From assembly GCA_031216915.1 (NCBI GenBank), contig CM062289.1:246203187-246267186 (forward strand): a stretch of 64,000 nucleotides of DNA, in the 5' to 3' direction. The translations under genes and the position numbers were made by a program. The stretch is from Pictodentalium vernedei (lineage: Eukaryota; Mollusca; Scaphopoda; Dentaliida; Dentaliidae). Positions 21,878-31,599 of this stretch are shown piece by piece. The notes beneath the pieces are model-generated. The model was given only the letters and a program-made list of their open reading frames with translations. It was not told where the DNA came from and ran no database searches. Numbering within the stretch: the stretch's first letter is position 1; each line of letters starts with the position of its first letter.

Positions 21878-22107
21878 GTGTGTGTGTGTGTGTCTGTACG
21901 GACGCACCGGGGCACATAGAAGGCTGAAATTTGGCATGGTGCTATATTCTGACCTAACTTAGAGGATCGCGGGGGTCAAGAGGTTGAAGGCCCTGCCCGA
22001 AGGTCGGGGCCGAGTGAGTTGGGTATGCGACCCTCATTTTTTTTTTTTTTTTCACTTTTCTCTCCTTCATTGACCCCGAATGAAGTCGGGTATCATGCTA
22101 GTTTATT
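21878..22107 (+). mobile_element. Possible Helitron-like 3' end after a (GT)n run
   Basis: A GT run (21879-21894) is followed by a GC-rich stretch and, at 22073-22106, a hairpin CCCGA-ATGAAG-TCGGG and then TATCATGCTAG followed by T. A short hairpin just before CTAG|T is the classical Helitron 3' end. No 5' end was identified, so the limits are uncertain. Confidence 0.4.
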
Positions 22108-22385
22108 ATATAATAAACTGATTTAAGAACACAAAATAGTGCTCTTGCATGTCAAATCTGGCACTGGGAAAGGGGGGGGGTGGAGTTGGGGGAATTGGGT
22201 TGGAATCATATTATCAGATCCCTCGTCAGAAATAAAAAAATAAAAATAAAGTCCTCCCTCCCTCATTGAATCTAAAAAACATTGTCTGAGAAACAGATCA
22301 TTTATCTTTTTTGGCCACATATACATATAATATACATGTCTTTGCCTTGTTACAATTTGTGGGAGAGTATAGTATATATAGGTTT

Positions 22386-22895
22386 GATGGGCATTAAAAA
22401 CCTAGGGTTGAACAGTGCCTCTACCCCTTTAATGGGCATTAAAGAAACGACTGACTGGATTTTGTAATGGCCATTAAAATGGCTAAATGGTATAAGTTTT
22501 AATGCCCATTACTTTTTGGCATGCACAAAATGTAAACATTAATTTTGGTTCCTTTTAATGGCCATCAAAATCTGGCTACTGGTTTGTAATTAATGACCAT
22601 CAAATTGTTGCTTACAATAACAGTTAATGGCCATTTGATTTTGACAAAACAAATTTCCCATTAATTTGGTCGCTTTAATGGCCATTACATTCACTAAGAA
22701 ACTGGTAATAATGCCCATGAAAATGTAGTTCATATCCATTAACTTTTGATGCCCATTAACATTTGTAATGGGCATTATATCCACATTTTTTAATGGTCTT
22801 CAAGTTTAATTTAATGCCCATTAAAGCGACCAAATTAATGGGAATATTTAATGGTATTTTTAATGGCACAATTTAATGGCTCATTTAATGGCCGT
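22386..22895. repeat. Array of TTAATGGCCATTAA-like palindromic motifs, copy 2
   Basis: About twenty variants lie within 510 bp: TTTAATGGGCATTAAA, TAATGGCCATTAAAA, TTTAATGGCCATTACA, TAATGCCCATTAAAG, GTTAATGGCCATTTG and others. Spacers differ from those at 15793-16255. The array ends in TTTAATGGCCGTATGTGCAG and TAGTGAG, which inversely resembles the start of copy 1. Confidence 0.78.
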
Positions 22896-23679
22896 ATGTG
22901 CAGTAGTGAGAAGTGAATAACTTGAGTGTCTCTGAAGAATGTCATCAAGATATGCCAAAGAAGTTACTGATGAATGCATGTGGTGATAAGCCATCGCTTG
23001 ATTCATCATACAAGTGAATGCTCAAGAAGCCAGATTTAATTCAAATGGCACTGCCTTGAAATAGTATGTGAGAACAGAAGATACTTCCGATATTCTTTAT
23101 GTATCAGACTGTGAAAGTAAGCAACCCTTATGTCATAAGCAAACACTGAAAAGTATGAACAAGATGAGTCCATTGAATAAATCTGAACAAGAAGGGTCCA
23201 TTGAATAAATCTGAACAAAATAGGTCCATTGAATAATTTTTTATGGACAGGACAAAGTTAGAATGGAGGAACAAATAAACAAAATTATTAATGGTTTGTG
23301 ACCTTGACCTTGGGTCAAGACCATGACAAACCTTGAATCATAAGCAATCATTGCGTGAAGTATGAACAAGATCAGTCCACTGAATAAAATTTTAGGGACC
23401 AAAACAGACAAGTGGATGTGCAGATGGAAAGTTGACAAACCGGCTATTGTATCCCACCCCCACCTCCATTTAAAAAGAGACAGAAAAAACAATCTGAACA
23501 TGAAGTAACCCAAATAATATGGGTCTATGAAGCAGAGTGTAAAGAGCATCCATCATCTTGCACAGCTTGCTTCTGTGAACAACCACATGAAATCCCATAA
23601 TAGCAATATTTCTGCAACTCTCATTATCTTGAATGCAAAACAATTATTGCATCAAATTCATTTTCAACATCAAAGATAT
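22896..23679. repeat. Intron with short tandem repeats around GTCCATTGAATAAA
   Basis: Three units of about 33 bp containing TCCATTGAATAA and TCTGAACAA lie at 23160-23240, with a more distant relative at 23350-23390 beside a TGACCTTGACCTTGG block. These resemble internal units of the tandem-repeat element class, but no microsatellite-hairpin end was found. Confidence 0.5.
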
Positions 23680-24017
23680 TTATTTATTTATTTATTTTTT
23701 TATTTATTTATTTATTTATTAGGGTTTAACAACATATTAACAGCCAAGGACATATTGTGTTAGTGACAGTTTTACTGGTGGAGGAAGCCGGAAAGAACCA
23801 CCAAGCAACGACGAGCAGCTGCCAGCTCCCCAACATCGTAACTCCACACTGCAGCACAGGCAGGGTTAGATTGGTTAAAGAGATGCATGCCATTGACATG
23901 CAGTACGCCTTAGTACACAGCGTCATCGTGCCCTTATGTGGACCATCAGGGTGAAGTGCCTTACCCAAGGACACAACGCAGGAGTCTGAATCGATCGCTC
24001 AGAGATATCAAAGATAT
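23669..24017 (-). mobile_element. SINE with truncated 5S-type head
   Basis: The body is 23680-24006 on the minus strand. ATCAAAGATAT is duplicated at 23669-23679 and 24007-24017. The body matches the tRNA-headed copies, but the head side reads CAGGAGTCTGAATCGATCGC (plus strand), as in the 5S-headed copy at 40458, and stops there. The tail starts CCTAATAAATAAAT. It is interpreted as a 5'-truncated member of the 5S-headed form. Confidence 0.8.
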
Positions 24018-25237
24018 GATGTAGGCAGGAAAAACAGATGGGAAAGAGGAAATGTTGAATTTTTTTTACTTTAAAATTAAAATAAAATATAAAGGCATGA
24101 ACAAATTTGGGCATAAAAAAAAAATTTGTCATTTAACAATCTGTGCACTGATATCGAAAATAACAAATTTCAAGCTACTATTTTTTTTCCCATAATGCAA
24201 CTAGTAATTGAACTAATTTGATCGTGTCTGACAGAGCTCATTGAGCTCTTGTCACACAAGAATGAATTGGGTAGTTTCCAAGTTGCATTATGGAAAAGTT
24301 GGCCTTCTGAAAATTTAGTATTTAAATACCAGTGTGTAGAGGGTTAATAAAACAACATGATAAATAGGAAATGGAGGGGAGGGTCAGTAGTAATTTAATC
24401 CAACAACTAGAGACAGGAAATATACCGAAAAACTGAACTAATACCAATATCATGGGGATACCAAAAAAACAAACCAAACCAATTGTTGAATACTGAAACC
24501 ATCTGAATTTTCAAATTTTCCAACATTCACTATTTGTAAATCCCTGTTGAGGCTTGACAGCTGAAAGGTTCATTTTCATGAAAGAAGTGAATGATTTCCT
24601 TTTCAGTCTGGTTAACCCTCAATGGTATGGGCAACTGTCCTGAATTCCCACTAGATGTACATGTCCAATTACTTGGCAGTGATTTCTAGTCAAATCATGG
24701 CTGCCTGTTAAGGCAGCCAAGACCTAACTAGAAATCACTGCCCAGGAGATTTGTCTATTGTGAGCAAGACCTCCTGAAGATGGCATGGACAAGGCACATG
24801 CTCTCCGATCGCAAAAGCCTGAATTAGGTTGTTAAACATTAAGATGCGTATAGAACAAGTCACAAAATTACTGTATATATGATTCGTGGATGTAAAAGAA
24901 TGCCACTGTTGAGCTCATTGGCAGTGTCATTTATAGAGTTGTGGTAGAATGATACTACAACAATTTATTCTGTTTTTCCTAATGTGAATTCTTCTTTGGT
25001 ACTATCAGCAAATCTCAGTCAAGTCAGATACCAAATACCAAACCGATACCAAGGTATACACCCCCTAAAAATACTGAAACCGATACTGAACTCAAAATTC
25101 CCATACTGTCCATCTCTACCAACAACTCTATTGGGCTGTGAAATTAAATTATTATTGAACCTCCACACAAATACAAAATAGCTTCCCTCATTTTGTTGTC
25201 AATAATAATCCCAATTAGGAGCTCTGTGCTTAAACAG
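24018..25237. other. Intron with two hairpin elements
   Basis: At about 24170-24300 a fold-back region is centred on TGACAGAGCTCATTGAGCTC and flanked by TGCATTATGG-type arms. At 24675-24742 lies a hairpin of GGCAGTGATTTCTAG with CTAGAAATCACTGCC, with inner arms GGCTGCC/GGCAGCC, downstream of TTAACCCTC (24613). The rest is AT-rich and unrecognised. Confidence 0.5.
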
Positions 25238-28004
25238 TTAACCCTTAAGGTTCTAATTCTGACTTTGATAACTTTTAATACATAGGAACAGGTGCCCCAA
25301 CATACATTGTTTGGGTAAACTCAAAACTTGTTTTCTAAGTACCTTGTCAGATGTTTCTAGGCAAGTCTTGGCTGCCTCTATAGGCAGCCAAGACTTGACT
25401 AGAAACAACTGCAAAGCCACTGGAGGAAGACTTTCAAAGTGTAGCGAAAATGTATAACAAGAGGCCCCACGGAGCCTTAATCGCTCACCGGCCAAAGTGG
25501 TTCAAAGAAGTATTTGGGGTCACATTCAGTTAGACATGATTCATCAACACTTCAAAGGAGTGAAGTCATGAGAGACAAACTTTATGGAACTAGGGACATG
25601 GCTTGAACAAACTTGAATCTTACAACCCTAAGGATGCTGCATACCAAATATCAAAAGCATTCATCTGCTGGATCTGAAGAAGATTTTTAAAGAAAATTCC
25701 TCATTTTGAACCAAGTTATCATTCGGGCTCCCACGGTGAGCCCAAATATGAACCCATGGACTTGGCTTGAACAAACTTGAATCTCAAACCCTAAGGATGC
25801 TGCATGCCAAATATCAAAACATTTCGACTGCTAAATCTGAAGAAGAAGATTTTTAAAGAAAAATTCCTCGTATTGACTACGTTATAATTCGAGCTCCCAT
25901 AGGGAGCCCAAATATGGACCCAGGGACTTGGCTTTAACAAACTTGAATCAGATCCCCCTAAGGATGCTACACACCACATATCAAAACATTCCGATGCTGG
26001 ATATGAAGAAAAAGATTTTTTAAGAAAATTCCTCATTTCGAACTAAGTTACAATTCAAGCTCCCACAGTGAGCCCAAATATGGACCTAGGAACATGGCAT
26101 GAACAAACTTGAATCTCACCCCCCTCCCCCCCCCCCCCCCACCCCCCCAAGGATGCTGCATACCAAATATTAAAACATTCTGACTGCTAGATCTGAAGAA
26201 GAAGATTTTTAAAGAAAATTCCTAATTTTGAACTAAGTTATCATTCAGGCTCCCAGAGTGAGCCCAAATATGGACCTAGGGACATGGCTTGAACAAACTT
26301 GAATCTCACCCCTAAGGATGCTGTATACCAAATATCAAAACATTCTGACTGCTAGATCTGAAGAAGAAGATTTTTAAAGAAACTTCCTCATTTTGAACTA
26401 AGTTTTCATTCGGGCTCCCATAGTGAGCCCAAATATGGACCTAGGAACATGGCTTGAACAAACTTGAATCCCCCCCCCCCCCACACCCCACCCCCCATGG
26501 ATGCTGCATACCAAATATCAAAACATTCCAACTGCTGGATCTGAAGAAGAAGATTTTTAAAGAAAATTCCTCATTTTGAACTAAGTTACCATTCGGGCTC
26601 TCATAGTGAGCCCAAATATGAACCCAGGGACTGGGCTTGAACAAATTTGAATCTCAACCCCCAAGCATGCAGCATACCCAATATCAACAGATTCTGCTTG
26701 CTGGATCTTGAGAAGAAGATTTTCAAAGAAAATTGCCTGAAATGCACTAAGTTCAAATTTGGGCTCCTATACTGAGCCCAAATATAAACCCAGGGGGCTG
26801 ATTTGAACAAACTTGAATCCGATATACCGCACAATGTTGCATAACAAATATCAAAAGATTCTGCCTGCTGGATCTGGAGAAGAAGATTTTTTAAGAAATT
26901 TGCCTGAAATGCACTAAGTTCGAATTCGAGCTTCTATAGTGAGCCCAAATATGAATCCAGGGGGCCGATTTGAACAAACTTGAATCAGATCCACCCCACA
27001 ATGTGTCATACCAAATATCAAAAGATTCTGCCTGCTGGATCTTGAGAAGAGTTTTTTAAGAAATTTGCCTGAAATGCACTAAGTTCGAATTCGAGCTTCT
27101 ATAGTGAGCCCAAATATGAATCCAGGGGGCCGATTTGAACAAACTTGAATCAGATCCACCCCACAATGTTGCATACCAAATATCAAAAGATTCTGCTTGC
27201 TGGATCTGGAGAAGAGGATTTTTTAAGAAATTTGCCTGAAATGCACTAAGTTCAAATTCGGGCTTCTATACTGAGCCCAAATGTGAATCCAGGAAGCCGA
27301 TTTGAACAAACTTGAATCAGATCCACCCCACAATGTTGCATACCGAATATCAAAAGATTCTGCCTGCTGGATCTTGAGAAGAAGATTTTTTAAAGAAATT
27401 TGCCTGAAATGCACTAAGTTTGAATTCAGGCTCCTATACTGAGCCCAAATATGAACCCAGGGGGCCGATTTGTACAAACTTGAATCAGATCCACCCCACA
27501 ATGTTGCATATCAAATATCTGAGATTCTGCCTGCTGGATCTGGAGAAGAAGATTTTTTAAGAAATTTGCCCGAAATGCACTAAGTTCAAATTCAGGCTTC
27601 TATAGTGAGCCCAAATATAATTCCAGGGAGCCGATTTGAATAAACTTGAATCTTCCCCCCCTAGAGATGATGTATACCAAATAGGAAAGAATTCTGCCTG
27701 GTGGATCTGAAGAAGAAGATTTTTTTGAATTTTGGGAAGAAATTCATGGGTGCTATCAGTTATGCCCCTTGTGGTGCCCCCTGTGGGGGCGGCAAGTTTA
27801 TTTGTACAAGTTTGAATTGACATATGATGGGGAACATGCACACCAAATTTGGTTCAATTTGGTCCAGTAGTTTAGGAGGAGTAGTCGATAATGTAAAGTT
27901 CACGACGGACGACGACGATGACAACGGACGGCGACGACGGACGGTAAGTGATAAGTTAAGCTCCCTTCGGTGAGCTAAAAATCTCCAGGCCCTTAAGGGT
28001 TAAA
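25237..28004. mobile_element. TTAA-flanked hairpin MITE, expanded by a nested tandem-repeat element
   Basis: TTAACCCTTAAGG near 25238 and CCCTTAAGGGTTAA near 27991-28004 are inverted and suggest a piggyBac/Kolobok-like TTAA duplication. Inside, a perfect-looking hairpin at 25353-25406 (GTTTCTAGGCAAGTCTTGGC against GCCAAGACTTGACTAGAAAC) marks the MITE core. The tandem-repeat element 25458-27980 then splits its right half. Confidence 0.65.
25458..27980 (+). mobile_element. Pearl/Helentron-like tandem-repeat element A (about 13 units of 167 bp)
   Basis: It starts CAAGAGGCCCCACGGAGCC and GCTCACCGG. Units carry GATGCTGCATACCAAATATC, AAAACATTCTGACTGCT and GAGCCCAAATATG; GATGCTGCATACC-like blocks recur near 25630, 25797, 25964, 26150, 26315, 26499 and on to 27668. 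A GACGG/ACGG microsatellite follows at 27903-27942, then AAGCTCCCTTCGGTGAGCTA, a hairpin. CGCTCACCG near the left end is the inverse of CGGTGAGC near the right end, placed asymmetrically. Early and late units differ, suggesting amplification from two variants. It has no coding capacity. Confidence 0.75.
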
Positions 28005-28033
28005 GTCTAAGTGAGAAAATTATTGATTCTTAC

Positions 28034-28162
28034 CTTACAGCAGAGTTCAGATGTAATGCTTCCACCTGTTGTGGTACTGTTTGAACCTGTTATGGTGTTT
28101 GTTGACTGGACAATAACAAGATCAATTGGAATTCCCAATTCATAGGCACACACCTGAGCCGC
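28034..28162 (-). CDS. Exon of xanthine dehydrogenase/aldehyde oxidase-family gene (AAQVCAYELGIP...)
   Basis: A 129-bp exon of 43 codons, frame 0 at both edges, acceptor TTTATTTCAG and donor AAG|GTAAGAATC. The peptide begins AAQVCAYELGIPIDLVIVQS and ends GGSITSELCCK. It joins the preceding GQGINTK so that the family pattern GQGxxTKxxQVxAxxLGIP is continuous. The TNT...GGSITSE pattern resembles invertebrate aldehyde oxidases somewhat more than classical xanthine dehydrogenases, where SETSTNTVPN is usual, but eye comparison cannot settle the subfamily. A pogo-like MITE ends only 12 bases upstream of the acceptor, so the upstream splice signals lie in transposon DNA. Confidence 0.9.
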
Positions 28163-28174
28163 CTGAAATAAATA

Positions 28175-28278
28175 CAGTGGAGCCCACTTAATCAATAGTC
28201 GCTTAATTGAATAACCCTGTTAATTGAATATAACTTCTAAACACAAAACCATTTAACATACATTCAATATAACTGAAA
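28175..28278 (+). mobile_element. Left part of pogo-like MITE A, split by DIRS copy 3
   Basis: It begins TA-CAGTGGAGCCCACTTAAT, the same end as the MITE copies at 36988, 40942 and 60228. It continues with CCCTGTTAATTGAATATAA and is cut by DIRS copy 3 at AAATTT. The remainder resumes at 35217 with AAATTTGACCTGTTAACAG. On the minus strand its end lies 12 bases before the splice acceptor of the exon at 28162. Confidence 0.85.
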
Positions 28279-28565
28279 AAATTTATAGTAATTTATATAT
28301 TTTTTATACTTACCAATGACCCAGACATAGCTGGTGCTAACTCTTAAAAATATAGGGCCAAACACAGATTTTGCCCCCCAATCCCCAAAACCAAAGAAAA
28401 CATGTCCTGAATGGCCCTCCATACTTCACCACTACTGCGCATGCACAGTGTCAAGGACGTCCCGAAATTGGTGCCATTAATCATTCTTACCATCAGTGCC
28501 TGGTAAGCGCTATGTCCTCAGCGGGGAGGTATGAGTTCCCAACTCCTGGGAGGGCCATCCCCGTC

Positions 28566-28650
28566 TGGGTCATTGGTAAGTATAAAAAATATATAAATTA
28601 CTATAAATTTTTTCAGATTTTTATACTGTACCAATGACCCAGACATAGCT
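28566..28650 (+). repeat. Internal complementary region of DIRS copy 3
   Basis: GTCATTGGTAAGTATAAAAA on to CTATAAATTTTTTCAG is the reverse complement of the left end. ATTTTTATACTGTACCAATG on to CCCAGACATAGC is the reverse complement of the right end. Confidence 0.87.
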
Positions 28651-29559
28651 GAATAGTAAAAAGGCTGGAGGGCCCAGGACATAGAGGAAAATCCAATAAG
28701 CTCAACTATATAAAATAGAGTCATCTCCTGGAGGAGAAAAGGAGAAATAGGCTTCACGTGTATCTTTCTTATTTATGACAAATTAGAAAGACACCATACC
28801 TTCTATAATTGAGCATCATAACATCCATGTTCTCTATTAATATCCAGTATAATTCTTATACTAATTATTTTTAAAGTAAGCCAATAAATAAAGTTAGTCC
28901 AAAGAATTGAGACTCTTTATACTCTTTTAAAAGTGTCCGAGGATAGTATAATAACATCCGTTTGACACATGACATATTCAAATGCTATACTTTAAAACTA
29001 TGACATGAATGAATTTAAAAACATAACTTTCACTTAAGAAACCATCCCAGTAACAGCTCAGAATTATTAACTCCGGAGGAGGTATCCCCTTGTTTCATAA
29101 TAAAACAGGTGACCCAAGGGAACACCCTCCCCCTCCCCCCCCCCCTTTTTCTTGCCCTGGGTCAAATAGCCCAGAGCGAAGAGGGCAGCAGGACGGAGTC
29201 ACTGCCGGAACATAAAGCCTACATAGCTATAGTTGCAATTGTTAAGTGATTGACTTTCTGAGCAGCTGATAATGGACCTAAATAATGCAGGATTCCAGAA
29301 ATGGATACAATATTTCTGAGATAAAAATTCGTGAATGTGGATGGCTGAGACCAATATGCAGCCTACTTAATCTATAATAGCAAAACTATACGTCAGCCCA
29401 AGATGTAGAACAGCTCTTACTTCATGAGCCGAAATCTTAAGCACAGACTGCCGAGTTAAGGATAGATTATCCTAAGCAGTACCGATAGTTAACTGAATGC
29501 ATTAAGTAATAGAATGGACCGTAATGACCCTTCTATTTAATTAGGCATCAGAGCCAGAA

Positions 29560-30383
29560 GAAGCTTTACGTCCTACTGATAAACTGAGATCTGTTAATAA
29601 ATACATAAAGGTCTATCTGGACAGAGTAAAGGCCTATGCCCGCTCGATGACGGAAGGACCTTAAAAACAATAAGTTCTGGATATCATTAGGAGCCTGATT
29701 CTTAACCAAAAATACAACATTAGTAGTAAAGGTAATAGAGTTCCTGATACTACGAAAGTGAGAATCATCCACCGATAGTGCATGAAGCTCACGGACTCTT
29801 CAGCAGAAGAGAAGACAAAGAGAATCACTGCCTTAAAAGACCAGAATTGAAACCGCTGTCTCAAGGGTTCAAATGGTTGCTTTAGTTAATAAGAACCCAA
29901 GCTAAATTCCGAATAGGAATTAATCTAACGATTCTAGGTCTCTTATCGAAAAGTTTCAAACTAACTTAGATAAAGAGACATTAGGCTCCATTGTAAACTA
30001 TCATGGTGAGCACAGGTATCAGATAACATAGACCTATAACCTTTAAAAGTAACTGGCTGCAGATGATCTCATTAAACAAGTATACTAGAAAGTTTGCAAT
30101 GTCTGGTATGGAGGGATCAAAAATATCAACATAAAGATCCCTACACCAACGACAGAAGACCCTCCACTTTAGCCGCATAGTATAGCGAAGAGGAGGTCCT
30201 TCTACAGTTAGGCATCGCGTCCACTGCTGGTCCTATACAATGATTGCCATGCAAGAAGGACCGCACAACGGAATACGTGAAGGTTGAGACCTTGCGGGTT
30301 GTGATAGAGTTGACACGATTTCCCCAGCGAAAAACAGATCCTCTCGTGGAGGAAGTTTCCACGGTAAGTCCCACAGTAGACAT
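29560..30383 (-). pseudogene. Tyrosine recombinase remains of DIRS copy 3
   Basis: The fragment at 30178-29981 reads RLKWRVFCRWCRDL and IPDIANFLVYLFNE, the core-binding domain, matching KWKVFCRW and IADFLVYLF in copy 2. At 29864-29661 a fragment spans the serine-glutamate-leucine region in shifted frames; CATGAAGCTCACGGACTCTT on the plus strand is its counterpart of SELHAL. Several frameshifts and stops are present and no catalytic tyrosine box was identified with confidence. Confidence 0.7.
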
Positions 30384-31599
30384 CTAAGTAAATTTATCCA
30401 CCGTCTCTGTGGAGACAGAGATGCTACCAACAGAATTGTATTGTGAATGAATAATCCTCGCAATACTTGCTGAATCAACAGCGCTGGAAGATACGCATAT
30501 CCTATCATCGCGTCCTACTAGATCGATAGAGCGTTAACTACATATGCTCAGGGATCCGGACATGGTGACACATACGTCTACAATTGATTGGAGAGTTGTG
30601 TCGCAAATAAATTTATCACTGGGTGCTCCCATTGATAGCAAATCTGATTGAATACTTGTTTGTTGATAGTCCATTCCGACGGCAACAAATGACCCTTACG
30701 TGAAAGGGAGTCTGCTAATACGATCCGATGACCGAGAATATGACGAACCGAAACAGAACTTGGTGTTCTATAACAAACAGAAGGATTCTTTCCGTTAAAA
30801 TCAATAACGGAACCGAATGAGTGCCTCCCTGGTTCCAGATATACGCAACTACTGTCGTATTATCGGACAGGATTGAACATGCGTTTCTGAATAAAATTCA
30901 TCCAATGACGTAGTGCAAGCCAACATAATATTCTTCCTTGGAAGTAAAGAGCTTGCCTAAAAACTACGGAACCCAAAGACCCTGGCACTTCGAATCCGTT
31001 GGGATCAAAATGTGTCCCAACCTGTTTGACTGGCATCCGTCATAATCGGAAAACTCGGATCCGGCAACTACAGTGGAACTCTCTGAGTCAACCACCGAAT
31101 GTTTGCCCATGTCTGAATCTCTTGTTACACTTGATAGACAAGAGAACGTGTATATCTAGCAATTCAAGATTGCTGAAAGGTTGCCGTCGAAGAGAAGCTT
31201 CTCAGAGACCGAAGCGACTCTGAGAGAGTTCTTCACCTTACTATCCACGCACGTGGATGTAGCTAGGGCTGCGTCACGTTTAACCAACTCCAGGTTGCCA
31301 CTGAAGGGCGGAGTTATACATGGAAAAACTACTGCCCCTGAAAGAAATCTCATTGAGGATCATATCCTGGAATTCTTTCTCTTGAAGACGTAATGATAAC
31401 GTCTCAGTAAGGTGGTGTACGTATGATAAAGCGTCTAAGTTAAGTCTATTATACATCGTCGTTTCCAACATCGTGGTTGGAATTGACATAGACGGCGAAA
31501 AAGATAATTGCAGTCTTCAGTCTCGCCGTCTTAGACGCAAAGGAACTCTCGGTAAGCCCAGTTCTGCCAATAAACAATTATTTCCTAGAATTCACGAAA

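Noticed and set aside
23241..23549. 102-codon minus-strand frame with hydrophobic stretches
   Set aside because: It lies within short tandem repeats, with no recognisable domain and no exon signals.
25458..27980. CRISPR-like regular repeats
   Set aside because: Units are contiguous, about 167 bp, diverged, without spacers, and within an animal intron.
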